Source: Nocardioides sp. zg-1308 (GTDB lineage Bacteria; Actinomycetota; Actinomycetes; Propionibacteriales; Nocardioidaceae). Taken from it: a stretch of DNA of 64,000 nucleotides. This document shows, piece by piece, positions 1 to 9,314 of the stretch. Numbering within the stretch: the stretch's first letter is position 1; every line of letters begins with the position of its first letter. The stretch is taken from NCBI RefSeq assembly GCF_013155375.1, contig NZ_JABJQY010000001.1, positions 286,280 to 350,279 on the forward strand, written 5' to 3'. The notes below the pieces were generated by a model. The model did no database searches. It was not told the origin of the DNA and worked only from the letters and a program-made list of their open reading frames with translations. The position numbers and the translations under genes were made by a program.

Positions 1-623
1 ACGAGCAGCTCGCCGATGCCCTCGTCGACGCGGTCCAGCGCCTTGGCGGCGGCGTGCCGCCCGAGCGGGGGCCACACCATGACGTTGACGAGGAGCCCCA
101 CCGCCACGCCGACGGCCGTGTCGAGCAGCCGGGAGACGAGCAGGGTGTCGTTGTCGAACCCGGTGGTGAGCACCACGAGCCCGGTCGTGGCGATTGTGGT
201 CGCCTCGGCGCCGAGCCACGGCACGGCGCCCAGGAGCAGCGCGACGACGAGGAGCAGCGCGATGGCGCCCGTCGTGAGGCCGAGCACCTCCCCCACCACG
301 GTGGCGAGGAGCACCGCCACGACCGTGGCCGCGACCTGCTGGGTGCCGTTGGACAGGGTCCGGTAGACCGTGGCGTGCACGACGAGCAGCGCGGCCCACG
401 GCGCCAGGAACGGCTGCGGCAGGTCCAGCACGCTCGCCGCCAGCACCCATGCGGCCACGGCGGCGAGCACGGTCTTGCCCAGCTGGAGGAGGTCGTTCCA
501 CCAGATCGGGTCGCCGAGCCGGTCGTTGATCCGCTCCCTCAGCCGCTCCTCCCTGCTCGGGCGGAAGGCCTTCCCGGGGCCCTCCTCCGCATCCTCGACG
601 TCCTCCCTCACGTACTCCCTCAT
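1..623 (-). CDS. FUSC / aromatic acid exporter family membrane protein (3' end outside window)
   Basis: The minus strand reads open from an ATG at 623 to the window edge, giving about 207 residues. A charged cytoplasmic N-terminus (about 40 residues, Arg/Glu-rich) is followed by alternating hydrophobic segments, such as TVLAAVAAWVLAASVL and AIALLLVVALLLGAVPWLG. The arrangement and the motif WAALLVVHATVYRTLSNGTQQ fit the FUSC/ArAE (fusaric acid resistance-like) family, which exports aromatic acids or stays uncharacterised in actinobacteria. The hexamer TAGGGT lies 7 nt upstream of the ATG, so a leaderless transcript is likely. The substrate cannot be inferred, and the cytoplasmic C-terminal half is not visible. 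Confidence 0.75.
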   Translation of the reverse strand, partial: MREYVREDVEDAEEGPGKAFRPSREERLRERINDRLGDPIWWNDLLQLGKTVLAAVAAWVLAASVLDLPQPFLAPWAALLVVHATVYRTLSNGTQQVAATVVAVLLATVVGEVLGLTTGAIALLLVVALLLGAVPWLGAEATTIATTGLVVLTTGFDNDTLLVSRLLDTAVGVAVGLLVNVMVWPPLGRHAAAKALDRVDEGIGELL

Positions 624-717
624 CCGATCGACCCTACGGACCGAGGGCCGGCGTCGCAGCCTCGTAGGGAGGGGTCGGGTCCGCGGAAACGGGCGCCCCA
701 GGGTCTAGGTTGTGTCG

Positions 718-2286
718 GTGAGTGCGGGCAGGAGCAGCTATGACGTCGTGGTGGTCGGCGGCGGGCACAACGCCCTCGTCAGCGCCGCCTACCTCGCGCG
801 GGCCGGGCTGTCGGTCCTGGTCCTCGAGCGGCTGGCGGAGACCGGTGGCGCCGCCGTCTCCGTCGAGCCGTTCGCCGGAGTGCCGGCGCGACTCTCGCGC
901 TACTCCTACTTGGTGAGCCTGATGCCCGAGCAGCTGATGGCCGACCTCGACCTCGACGTGCGCCTGGCCTCGCGCACCACGGCGTCGTACACGCCCTGGA
1001 GCCGCGGCGACCGCACCGGCGGGCTGCTCGTCGAGCGCCCCGAGGGCGACGCGACCCGGCGCTCGTTCCGCGAGCTGACGGGTGGTGACGAGGAGTACGC
1101 CGCCTGGCAGGCGTTCTACGCCGAGGTCGGCGGGCTCGCCGACGCAGTGGCGCCGACCCTGATGCAGCCGCTGCCCTCCGAGCGCGACCTCCGCGCCCGC
1201 GTCGACGAGCGCATCTGGCGCGACGTGGTCGAGCAGCCGCTCGGCCACGCCATCACCGAGCGCTTCCGCGACGACACGGTCCGCGGGGTGGTCGCGACCG
1301 ACGCGCTGATCGGCACCTTCGCCTCACTGGACGACCCGTCGCTGGTCCAGAACCGCTGCTTCCTCTACCACCTCGTCGGCAACGGGACCGGCGAGTGGCG
1401 GGTGCCCATCGGCGGCATGGGCTCGGTCACCGGGGCGCTCGCCCGGGCGGCGGTCGACGCCGGCGCCGAGATCGTCACCGGCGCGGGCGTCAGCGCCATC
1501 AGGCCGGGCCCGGACGGCGCCGAGGTCACCTGGCACGACGGCGAGCGCGAGCACGCCGTCTCCGGCCGGCGGGTCCTCTCGGGCGTCGCCCCGTGGGTGC
1601 TGCGGATCCTGCTCGGCGAGGGCGAGGACCCTGAGTCCAAGCCGGTCGGGTCGCAGCTCAAGATCAACTTCCTGCTGGACCGCCTCCCCGCCCTCAGGTC
1701 GGGCGTCGACCCCGCGGTCGCCTTCGCCGGCACGCTGCACCTCGCCGAGGACTACACCTGCCTCGAGCAGGCGTACGCCGCCGCGGCCGGCGGCTCGGTG
1801 CCCGATCCGCTGCCGGGCGAGGTCTACTGCCACAGCCTCACCGATCCCTCCATCCTCGGTGACCTGGCCGGCTCGGCGCACACGCTCACCTACTTCGGCC
1901 TGCACACGCCGGCCGGGCTGTTCGACGCCGAACCGGGCGCCCGTGACCTCGCTGTCGAGCGGGCCATCGCCTCGATCGACGCCGTGCTGGCGGAGCCCCT
2001 GGCCGGCTGCATCGCCACCGACGCCGACGGCCGTCCCTGTATCGAGGCGAAGGTCCCGCAGGACGTCGAGCGGGACCTCGCCATGCCGGGCGGGCACATC
2101 TTTCACGGCGACCTCGAGTGGCCGTGGGCGCCGTCGCGGACCCGGCTCGACACCCCGGCGCAGCAGTGGGGCGTGCAGACCGAGCACCCCACCGTCCTGC
2201 TGTGCGGGTCGGGCGCGCGCCGCGGCGGCGCGGTCTCCGGGCTGGGTGGCCACAACGCCGCCCAGGCGGTGCTCGCCGACCTCTGA
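718..2286 (+). CDS. FAD-dependent phytoene-desaturase-like oxidoreductase (PYROXD2-like)
   Basis: A 522-residue flavoprotein. The N-terminal Rossmann fold shows VVVVGGGHNALVSAAYLARAG followed by the acidic VLVLER end of the second strand, as in the NAD(P)/FAD-dependent amine oxidase/phytoene dehydrogenase group. The C-terminus carries the second FAD-contact region CGSGARRGGAVSGLGGHNAA. The closest recognised group is the PYROXD2-like family, whose substrates are mostly unknown, so no pathway is assigned. No carotenoid genes are nearby. A GTG at 712 is in frame, but TAGGTT at 706-711 places transcription start at the GTG at 718, so I prefer 718. It is divergent from the FUSC gene, with 94 bp between starts. 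Confidence 0.8.
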   Translation: MSAGRSSYDVVVVGGGHNALVSAAYLARAGLSVLVLERLAETGGAAVSVEPFAGVPARLSRYSYLVSLMPEQLMADLDLDVRLASRTTASYTPWSRGDRTGGLLVERPEGDATRRSFRELTGGDEEYAAWQAFYAEVGGLADAVAPTLMQPLPSERDLRARVDERIWRDVVEQPLGHAITERFRDDTVRGVVATDALIGTFASLDDPSLVQNRCFLYHLVGNGTGEWRVPIGGMGSVTGALARAAVDAGAEIVTGAGVSAIRPGPDGAEVTWHDGEREHAVSGRRVLSGVAPWVLRILLGEGEDPESKPVGSQLKINFLLDRLPALRSGVDPAVAFAGTLHLAEDYTCLEQAYAAAAGGSVPDPLPGEVYCHSLTDPSILGDLAGSAHTLTYFGLHTPAGLFDAEPGARDLAVERAIASIDAVLAEPLAGCIATDADGRPCIEAKVPQDVERDLAMPGGHIFHGDLEWPWAPSRTRLDTPAQQWGVQTEHPTVLLCGSGARRGGAVSGLGGHNAAQAVLADL

Positions 2287-2362
2287 CGACGCCGTCCTCG
2301 CCGAGGACCTCGATTTCGCCTGCCGGTCACGACGGGGTAATGTTCTACTCGCTTCACCGCCT

Positions 2363-2435
<73 letters not shown>

Positions 2436-2441
2436 CAGATC

Positions 2442-2476
2442 AAGCCCCTGACCAGTGCGAACTGGTCAGGGGCTTT
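2442..2476 (+). terminator. rho-independent terminator of tRNA-Lys
   Basis: A perfect stem of AAGCCCCTGACCAGT with its complement around a GCGA tetraloop is followed by TTTCCTGTT. It starts 7 nt after the tRNA and also separates it from the converging arginase-family gene. Confidence 0.88.
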
Positions 2477-2515
2477 CCTGTTGCCCGCCGCCTCCCGGTC
2501 AGCCGGTCGTCGAGG

Positions 2516-3415
2516 TCAGCCGTCGCTGGGCGGGACGAGCGCCTCCACGAAGCGGGCGAGGGACGTCGGGTCCGACGCGGCGTGCGCAGGCACGAGCTGG
2601 CCGACCGACATGCCGAGGCAGTCCGGATCCAGCCACAGCGTGGTCAACGCCGCGCCCAGCTGGACCAGGGTCGGGCCGGAGTTGCGGCCGTTGACGTTCT
2701 CGGCCAGCGGAGCGTCGAGGAAGTCCAGCACGTCCACGTCGACGTGGACCACGAACGGCCCGTCCGGGAGCACGCCCTTCGCCTTGAGTGCGGCGGTCGT
2801 CGGGTCCGCCACCATCTCCGCCTGCGTGGTGACGGAGATCCCGAGCCGCTCGACCTGGTCACGCTCCCACGGGGTGGTCTCGTCGGCGAGGTCGACCCCG
2901 AGGTAGCTCAGGTGCGCCGCCTGCAGGAGGGGCTGTCGCCCTGCCAGTCCGACCAGCGGCTCTGCAGCGCCCGGCAGGCCGAGGGCGTGGGCCATCCCCA
3001 TCCAGCTGAGCGAGCCCTCGGTGGTCGAGTCGGGGGTGTTGAGATCGAGGTGACGGTCGACGTAGACGAGGTGGGGCTCGATCCCGGCGTCCTGCACGGC
3101 GGCGCACAGCCCGAGTGCCACCGTGCAGCTCCCGCCGAGGACGAGCACGCGGTGGCCGGTCGTGACGAGCGGTGCTGCGGCGTCGGCGAGCGCGCGCAGC
3201 GCTCCGACCTCCTCGTCGAGGTTCTGGGCCAGCGGCCGCCTCTGGTCCGGCTTCCAGAGGTGGACGGGCAGGTCCCCGAGGTCGTCGACCTGGTGCCCGG
3301 CGGCCTCGAGCGCGACGACCAGGCCCGCGTCGCGGAGGGCGGCCGGGGCGTGCTCGACGCCGACGCAGTAGGCGCCCGCGCTGCTCGGGTAGCCGAGGAT
3401 GTGGATGTTCGCCAT
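2516..3415 (-). CDS. arginase/agmatinase (ureohydrolase) family protein with altered metal site
   Basis: 299 residues, the usual ureohydrolase length. Two of the three family metal motifs are present: DRHLD (D120, H122, D124) and DVDVLD (D226, D228, D231). The first motif, normally GGDHS with a manganese-binding His, reads GGSCT at 94-98, so Cys97 replaces that His. The enzyme may bind one metal, use Cys, or act on a guanidino or amidino compound other than arginine. It starts at ATG 3415, 29 nt after the MFS gene stop on the same strand, so the two may be co-transcribed. The fold assignment is firm; the substrate is unknown. Confidence 0.82.
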   Translation of the reverse strand: MANIHILGYPSSAGAYCVGVEHAPAALRDAGLVVALEAAGHQVDDLGDLPVHLWKPDQRRPLAQNLDEEVGALRALADAAAPLVTTGHRVLVLGGSCTVALGLCAAVQDAGIEPHLVYVDRHLDLNTPDSTTEGSLSWMGMAHALGLPGAAEPLVGLAGRQPLLQAAHLSYLGVDLADETTPWERDQVERLGISVTTQAEMVADPTTAALKAKGVLPDGPFVVHVDVDVLDFLDAPLAENVNGRNSGPTLVQLGAALTTLWLDPDCLGMSVGQLVPAHAASDPTSLARFVEALVPPSDG

Positions 3416-3444
3416 CAGCACAGGATGCCGCACGAGTGTCGTGG

Positions 3445-4641
3445 TCAGCCGTCCCTCTCGGTGGCGGCCGGTCGCTGCAGAGCGAGCGGAAGCGTCGCCA
3501 CGGCGAGCGCGCCGGCTATCAGGAAGGCGGTGGCGAAGGACGTGAGCTCGGCGATCACCCCGACGGCCACCGAGCCCAGCGCCGTACCCGCATCGAAGCC
3601 GACGTTCCAGACTGCGCTCGCGAGGTTGTGGTGCCGACGGGAGACGGCCGTGAAGGAGACCACGAGCGTCAGGTTCTGCAGACCTCCGTAGGACAGGCCG
3701 ACCAGGAGCATGGCGACGAGGAAGGAGCCGACGCGGACGCCGTCGGAGTCCGCGACCGACCACGACACGAGTGCCATCCCCACCCCGGTGAGAGGAACCA
3801 GGGGCACGAGGAAACGTCGGGCGCCGTAGCGATCCGCCAGCACCCCGACCCGCCACCGGCTCAGCGCGGCAGCCAGCCCCATCAGCAGCAGGCCGCCGGC
3901 TGCGACCGACGGGCTGTCGACCATCTGTGGCGTGAAGGTGATCACGGCACCGCCCGCCAAGGTGACCGCGAGCAACAGCAGCATCGGCCGCAGCAACCGG
4001 CGATAGGCAGCGGACTCCGGGTCGTTCGGGTCGGGCGCCGCGGACGCGCCGGGGTGCAGGTCCGGCGCGCTGAGGCGGAGCGCCGACGCGAGACGGAGCG
4101 CGGCGGGAATGCCGGCCAGAGGCAGAGCGCTCACGGCGAACGTCACCCAGTAGCCGACGCTCTCGGCGATCCACGGTCCGGCGGGGAGGAGCACCAGGTT
4201 CGGCACCGCGACAGCGAGGCCGTAGGTCCCGATCGCCTCCCCGCGCCGCTTCGGATCCACCAGAGCGGCGAGTGCGGCACTGCCGGTGACGGTGAGGACA
4301 CCGAACCCGATCCCGCGGACCGCCGAGAGGCCGAGGACGACGCCGAGCTCGTTGCTGAGTGACAGCAGGACGCCGGGGACACCGAGCAGGACCAGGCCGA
4401 CGGCGAGCACCGGTCCCCACCCGAAGCGCCGCAGGGCGCGTGGGACGAACAGCTGGGTCAGCACCGTGAAGAGCAGGAGCACGCCGTTGACGAGCCCGGA
4501 CCCGGCGGTGGTCGCCCCACCGTCGACCGCCCACAGAGGAGCGACCGTGAGCAGCACTGCGTACCCGGAGAATCCCGCGCACGTCATCACGACCAGCGGC
4601 GCCATGCCCGGCTCGCGCCAGATCGGGCCCCGCGCGCTCAC
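3445..4641 (-). CDS. MFS transporter
   Basis: 398 residues with about 12 hydrophobic segments and a central charged loop (residues about 200-215, rich in Asp and Pro), as expected for a 12-helix major facilitator permease. The segment GVLADRYGARRFLVPL is the cytoplasmic loop motif of MFS proteins. The GTG start at 4641 is preferred because TAGACT lies 7 nt upstream. It sits just upstream of the ureohydrolase-like gene in the same direction, so it could move that enzyme's substrate or product; this is inferred from position only. Confidence 0.82.
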   Translation of the reverse strand: MSARGPIWREPGMAPLVVMTCAGFSGYAVLLTVAPLWAVDGGATTAGSGLVNGVLLLFTVLTQLFVPRALRRFGWGPVLAVGLVLLGVPGVLLSLSNELGVVLGLSAVRGIGFGVLTVTGSAALAALVDPKRRGEAIGTYGLAVAVPNLVLLPAGPWIAESVGYWVTFAVSALPLAGIPAALRLASALRLSAPDLHPGASAAPDPNDPESAAYRRLLRPMLLLLAVTLAGGAVITFTPQMVDSPSVAAGGLLLMGLAAALSRWRVGVLADRYGARRFLVPLVPLTGVGMALVSWSVADSDGVRVGSFLVAMLLVGLSYGGLQNLTLVVSFTAVSRRHHNLASAVWNVGFDAGTALGSVAVGVIAELTSFATAFLIAGALAVATLPLALQRPAATERDG

Positions 4642-4691
4642 GGCCGGCAGTCTAGGGACCGCACTCACCGTACGAGGCCGTCGGGCTCGGC

Positions 4692-7223
4692 TCAGCCTCG
4701 GCGACCTCGGTTCGTCCGCGCGGTGGCGGGTGCGCTGCGGGGATCCTCGGGCCACGCGTGCTTGGGATAGCGCCCGCGCAGGTCGGCACGCACGCCCGGG
4801 TAGCCGTTGTCCCAGAAGGACTCGAGGTCCGCGGTCACGGCGGCCGGGCGGCGCGCGGGAGAGAGCAGGTGCAGCAGGAGCGGGACCCTGCCGTCGGCCA
4901 GGACCGGCGCTGCGGTCCAGCCGAAGACCTCCTGCAGTCGCACGGCGAGCACCGGCTGGTCCTGGGAGTAGTCGATCCGCACGGCCGACCCGCTGGGCAC
5001 CTCCACGCGCTCCGGGGCGAGGTCGTCGAGCCTGCCCGCCTCCGGCCACGGCACCATCGCCCGGAGAGCGGCGGTCACGTCGACCCGACGGAGGTCGTGC
5101 GCCGAGCGGACCCGTGCCAGCTGCAGCCCGAGCCAGGAGTCGAGGTCCCGGGTCAGCGCTGCGTCGCTCACGTCGGGCCACGGGTCACCGAGCGCGCGGT
5201 GCAGGAAGTCGAGGCGGGCGCGGAGCGCCGTGGCCGCCTCCGTCCAAGAGAGCAGCGCGAGCCCCTCGCTCGCGACCGCCTCCCGGATCGCGTCGCTCAC
5301 GGCCTGCGCGGGTGGATCGCTGAGCGGGGCCGAGCTGAGCTCGATCGCGCCCAGCAACGTCCGTCGTCGAGCCAGCACTCGCCCGCTGGTCCAGGTCACC
5401 TCGTCCACCTCGGCCCACAGCGATCCCGCTGCCTCCAGCGCGAGGTCCTCGGTGAGGGGCGCCGCCGCGCGGATCCGGGCGTCACGTTGCCCGGGCCGTC
5501 GCTCCGCGTCTCCGACAGCGAGCCACTCGAGTCCGGCGAGCGGCCCCGGGGCGCGCGAGTCGAGCGCCGCGCCTGTCCCGGACGCCATCAGGTAGCTGGA
5601 CGCGCCCGAGCGCTTGCGTGCGATCCGGTCCGGATGCGCCAGGGCCACCACCAGACCCACCGCCACGTCGTCGGTGAGCGCTCGGGCGTGCGAGGCCTCG
5701 CTGCGGTCGCCGGCGGCGCCGTGCCTGGCGCCGACATCCTGCAGGCGCGCGACCTGACGGCGCCACGATCCTGCCCGCTGGTCAGCGCGCAGTGTCCGGA
5801 GCGCAGCCACCAGGTCCCCGCCGGGAGCGCGCACGTCCTCGCTCAGCATCGCGACCACCTCTGCGGCCCGCTCGGCCCCGACGAGACAGACCCCGTCGAT
5901 GAGGGCGCGCGCCAGCCGGGGATCGGTCGGCACGCCAGCCATCACCCGGCCCCGCGAGGTGGCTCTCCCGTCCTCGGTCATCGCCCCCAGCCCCACCAGC
6001 ACCTCCTTGGCCGCCGCCAGTGCGTGCGCCGGGGGCTGGTCGAGCAGCGCCATGTCCTGGACGTCGTGGGTGCCCCAGCACGCCACCTCCAGGGCGAAGG
6101 CCGTCAGGTCGGCGGTGGCGATCTCGGGGTCCGGGTGAGCGGCCAGGTGCGCGTGCTCCGCCTCGGACCAGCACCGCAGCACGGTCCCCGGACCAAGACG
6201 TCCGGCCCGCCCCGCCCGCTGCTCGGCCGCTGCCCGGCTCACCGCGACGGTGACCAGGGAGGCCAGTCCGCGACGGTGATCGGTGCGCGGCTCGCGCGAG
6301 AACCCGGCATCGACCACGACGCGTACGCCGGGCACCGTCAGCGACGACTCGGCCACCGCGGTCGAGACGATCACTCGCCGACGAGGGCCCTCGCTCAGCG
6401 CACGGTCCTGCTCGGCGCCGGACAGCCGTCCGTGCAGGGCGTGCACGGCCGCGTCCACGCCGGCAAGGCGACGTACGGTTGCCTCGACCTCCGCGACGCC
6501 CGGCACGAACACCAGGACGTCTCCCTCGTGCCCGACCAGCGCACGGCGCACGGTCGCCGCCACGTGGTCGTGGAAGGCCGGCGTGATTCCCCGGTCGTCG
6601 GTGCGGCGCACCCCCGCGGGCAGCGGGCACCAGACCGCGTCGACCGGGTGCAGGGCACCCGGGACGCGGATCACCGGAGCGCCTCCGTCACCGAGCAGGG
6701 CGGCCGTCCGTTCAGCCTCGATGGTGGCCGACATCGCCACGAGAGCGAGGTCCTCACGAAGGTTGGCCCGGACGTCGACGAGCAGCGCCAGGGTGAGGTC
6801 GGCGTCCAGGTGGCGCTCGTGCACCTCGTCGAGCACCACGGCCCCGACACCGAGCAGCTCGGGATCGGACTGGATCCGCCGGAGCAGCACACCGGTGGTG
6901 ACGATCTCGACACGCGTACGGCGACTGGTGCGTCGATCTCCTCGTACGGAGTACCCGACCGTCTCACCGACCGGTTCGCCCAGCAGGTGGGCCAGACGGC
7001 GGGCAGCAGCGCGGGCCGCGATGCGGCTGGGCTGGGTGACGATGACCTGTCCGGCGACGACCTCGGCGACCGCAGGGGGGACCAGCGTCGTCTTGCCGGT
7101 GCCCGGCGGTGCCTGGACCACCGCGACTCCGCGGGCCCGGAGCGCCTCGGCAAGAGGGGCCAGTCCCGCGATGACCGGGAGGTCGGGCGGCGCTGCGAGC
7201 AGGTGGCGCAGCGCGTCGGACAC
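4692..7223 (-). CDS. hrpB: ATP-dependent RNA helicase HrpB
   Basis: 843 residues, normal for HrpB. Superfamily 2 DEAH motifs are in order: APPGTGKTT (residues 38-46, Walker A), LDEVHER (131-137, DEAH-type Walker B), SAT (165-167), then the helicase C domain with STAVAESSLTVPGV and EQRAGRAGR. The HA2-like and HrpB C-terminal regions follow and end near RYPKHAWPEDP, a characteristic HrpB tail. HrpB's physiological RNA target is not well defined in bacteria. The GTG at 7223 is chosen because it starts the conserved region and has a CACACT hexamer 6 nt upstream. The next gene begins on the other strand 54 bp away. Confidence 0.93.
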   Translation of the reverse strand: MSDALRHLLAAPPDLPVIAGLAPLAEALRARGVAVVQAPPGTGKTTLVPPAVAEVVAGQVIVTQPSRIAARAAARRLAHLLGEPVGETVGYSVRGDRRTSRRTRVEIVTTGVLLRRIQSDPELLGVGAVVLDEVHERHLDADLTLALLVDVRANLREDLALVAMSATIEAERTAALLGDGGAPVIRVPGALHPVDAVWCPLPAGVRRTDDRGITPAFHDHVAATVRRALVGHEGDVLVFVPGVAEVEATVRRLAGVDAAVHALHGRLSGAEQDRALSEGPRRRVIVSTAVAESSLTVPGVRVVVDAGFSREPRTDHRRGLASLVTVAVSRAAAEQRAGRAGRLGPGTVLRCWSEAEHAHLAAHPDPEIATADLTAFALEVACWGTHDVQDMALLDQPPAHALAAAKEVLVGLGAMTEDGRATSRGRVMAGVPTDPRLARALIDGVCLVGAERAAEVVAMLSEDVRAPGGDLVAALRTLRADQRAGSWRRQVARLQDVGARHGAAGDRSEASHARALTDDVAVGLVVALAHPDRIARKRSGASSYLMASGTGAALDSRAPGPLAGLEWLAVGDAERRPGQRDARIRAAAPLTEDLALEAAGSLWAEVDEVTWTSGRVLARRRTLLGAIELSSAPLSDPPAQAVSDAIREAVASEGLALLSWTEAATALRARLDFLHRALGDPWPDVSDAALTRDLDSWLGLQLARVRSAHDLRRVDVTAALRAMVPWPEAGRLDDLAPERVEVPSGSAVRIDYSQDQPVLAVRLQEVFGWTAAPVLADGRVPLLLHLLSPARRPAAVTADLESFWDNGYPGVRADLRGRYPKHAWPEDPRSAPATARTNRGRRG

Positions 7224-7277
7224 TCCTGAAGTGTGCCTGACGCGCCCTGCTGGGCGAGGCGGGCCTATGGTCGTGAC

Positions 7278-8192
7278 GTGAGAGACCTCCCCGTCCTCGA
7301 TGCGACTGACCAGCGCATCCTCGGCAGCCTGCTGGAGAAGCAGACGACCGTGCCCAGCACCTATCCCCTCTCCGCGAACGCACTCGTGGCGGCGTGCAAC
7401 CAGAGGAGCAGCCGCGAGCCCGTCACCGACCTCGACCAGCAGACCGTCGAGCGGACCGCGAAGTCGCTCAAGGAGCGCGGGCTGCTGCGGATCGTGTGGT
7501 CCGACACCGGTCGCCGGACCTTGAAGTACCACCAGATTCTCGACGAGCACCTCGCCCTCGAGCCCGACGAGCGAGCGCTGCTCACCGTCCTGCTGCTCCG
7601 CGGCCCGCAGGCGCCGGGTGAGCTGCGCACCCGCACCGAGCGGCTGCACGGGTTCGCCGACCGGGGCCAGGTCGAGGAGTGCCTGCGCCGGATGGCGAGC
7701 CGCCCGCAACCACTGGTGCGCGAGCTCGAGCGCCGGCCGGGCCAGCAGGATCCGCGCTGGATCCACCTCCTGGGCGTCGCACCGGAGCAGGACCCGGGCG
7801 AGAGCGGCCCGGCTGACAGTGCCGACCCGTCACGCATCCGCGTCACGCAGGTCATCGCCGATCTCCACGTCTCGGACCTTCCCGCCTCCAAGACTTTCTA
7901 CAGCGACTACCTCGGGTTGACCGAGGAGGAGTTCAACCTCGGCTGGGTGGCCCGTCACACGTCGCCGGTGTCCGGGGCGACGCTCCAGGTGATGACCAGC
8001 GATGCCACCGCGCCCGCGGACCCCGTCGTCTCGGTCATGGTCGACGACGTCGAGGCCGCCTACCGCCAAGCACAGGAGCGTGGGTACGAGATCGTGCACC
8101 CCCTGACGACCGAGGCATGGGGCGTGACCCGCTTCTTCGTCCGCGCTCCCGACGGCAACGTGCTCAACATCGTCCAGCAGCACGCAACCTGA
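7278..8192 (+). CDS. DUF480 (YceH-like) domain fused to a VOC/glyoxalase domain
   Basis: 304 residues. Residues 1 to about 180 match the YceH/DUF480 family: LDATDQRILGSLLEKQTT, the CNQ motif, and two winged-helix-like halves (DERALLTVLLLRGPQAPGEL). After a short Asp/Ser/Pro linker, residues about 195-304 form a VOC fold (IADLHVSDLPASKTFYSDYL to APDGNVLNIVQQH). YceH has no settled function; VOC proteins are often metal-dependent enzymes or resistance and binding proteins. The GTG at 7278 is supported by TATGGT at 7266-7271, placing transcription start at the codon. There is no internal stop or frameshift, so the fusion is intact. Confidence 0.85.
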   Translation: MRDLPVLDATDQRILGSLLEKQTTVPSTYPLSANALVAACNQRSSREPVTDLDQQTVERTAKSLKERGLLRIVWSDTGRRTLKYHQILDEHLALEPDERALLTVLLLRGPQAPGELRTRTERLHGFADRGQVEECLRRMASRPQPLVRELERRPGQQDPRWIHLLGVAPEQDPGESGPADSADPSRIRVTQVIADLHVSDLPASKTFYSDYLGLTEEEFNLGWVARHTSPVSGATLQVMTSDATAPADPVVSVMVDDVEAAYRQAQERGYEIVHPLTTEAWGVTRFFVRAPDGNVLNIVQQHAT

Positions 8193-8266
8193 GGGTCCTG
8201 AGCATCCGCGGCGCTCAGGGGCACCCATTGAGAGATGCGAACCTTCGACCCGGGGCGACCTCAGGC

Positions 8267-8289
8267 TTGACCTTCCAGTGGGTGGAAGG
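8267..8289 (+). promoter_or_regulatory. MerR-type operator/promoter
   Basis: TTGACC at 8267-8272 runs into a perfect inverted repeat, CCTTCCA-N5-TGGAAGG (8271-8289). This is the classic MerR layout, with the operator filling an overlong spacer between the -35 and -10. The -10 would fall near 8291-8297 and the transcription start at or next to the GTG at 8304. It is probably the autoregulatory site of the following gene. Confidence 0.72.
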
Positions 8290-8303
8290 AACAGGCTCGC
8301 CGT

Positions 8304-9314
8304 GTGACCGACGACCAGATGTACTCGATAGGCGACCTTGCGCGGCGCAGCGGCCTGCCCACCCGCACCGTCCGGTTCTACTCCGACGCCGGGGTCGTGC
8401 CCGAGAGCGCGCGCAGCCATGCCGGGTACCGGCGCTACGACCAGGAGGCCGTTGCTCGGCTGGACCTCGTGCGCACGTTGCGTGACCTGGGTCTGCCGCT
8501 CGACACGATCCGGTCCGTACTCGCAGCGCAGACGTCGTTGAGCGAGGTGGCCAGGACCCACGTCTCGCTCTTGGACGAGCAGATCCGGACTCTCCGGCTA
8601 CGGCGAGCGGTGCTCCGAGCCGTGGCCACCACCGAGACCACGACACCGAGGGCGGTCCTCATGCACCAGCTCGTCACCATGTCCGAGTTCGAGCGGCAGC
8701 GACTGATCGACGAGTTCCTCGACGAGGCGTTCGGTGGCGTCGACGCCAACCCGGAGCTGCTCGAGCTCCTGCGCAGCATGCGCCCGGAGCTTCCAGAGGA
8801 CGCCGAGCCCGCTCAGGTGCAGGCGTGGGTCGAGCTGGCCGAGCTCGTTCGCGATCCCGACTTCCGTGCCGCGGTGCGGCGCATGGCCGAGTTCCAGGCG
8901 TCCGAACGCGCGAACGGCGACCAGACGGGCCTGCACCACGACCTCACCGTGCGCGTGGTCGAACGGGTCCGAGCGAACATCGCCTTGGAGATCGACCCCA
9001 CGTCACCAGCCGCTGCCGCCACCGTCGACGAGCTCGTCGGTGCCTATGCCACGACCTTCCAACGCACGGACACCGCCGGATACCGCTCCGAGATCCTGCA
9101 TCGGCTCGAGATCGCAGCAGATCTCCGCACCCAGCGCTACCTCCACCTGCTCGCGCTCATCAACGGTTGGACACCACAGCCAGACCTCACCCTCGTCTTC
9201 GACTGGTTCACCCGCGCCCTCCGCGTGCACGACGTTCCCGAGAGCACGCGGACGCAGGCGCGTCGTGGGGCTTCAGATGTCCCCGACAGGCGGCGGAACG
9301 GCGTTGCCGGCTAG
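8304..9314 (+). CDS. MerR family transcriptional regulator with long effector domain
   Basis: 336 residues. The N-terminus is a MerR winged helix: YSIGDLARRSGLPTRTVRFY, then GYRRYDQEAVARLDLVRTLRDLG, then a coiled helix up to about residue 115. The remaining 220 residues form an alpha-helical effector region without the Cys ligands of metal-sensing MerR proteins, so a small-molecule or stress signal is more likely than a metal. The GTG start sits where the operator-bound promoter would initiate, so the mRNA is probably leaderless. No target gene is obvious apart from itself; the next gene is 384 nt away. Confidence 0.87.
   Translation: MTDDQMYSIGDLARRSGLPTRTVRFYSDAGVVPESARSHAGYRRYDQEAVARLDLVRTLRDLGLPLDTIRSVLAAQTSLSEVARTHVSLLDEQIRTLRLRRAVLRAVATTETTTPRAVLMHQLVTMSEFERQRLIDEFLDEAFGGVDANPELLELLRSMRPELPEDAEPAQVQAWVELAELVRDPDFRAAVRRMAEFQASERANGDQTGLHHDLTVRVVERVRANIALEIDPTSPAAAATVDELVGAYATTFQRTDTAGYRSEILHRLEIAADLRTQRYLHLLALINGWTPQPDLTLVFDWFTRALRVHDVPESTRTQARRGASDVPDRRRNGVAG

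Noticed and set aside
54..743. Plus-strand open frame at the left edge
   Set aside because: It is antisense to the FUSC gene, which has clear membrane helices and a promoter; the plus-strand reading is Gly/Arg/His-rich and has no family resemblance.
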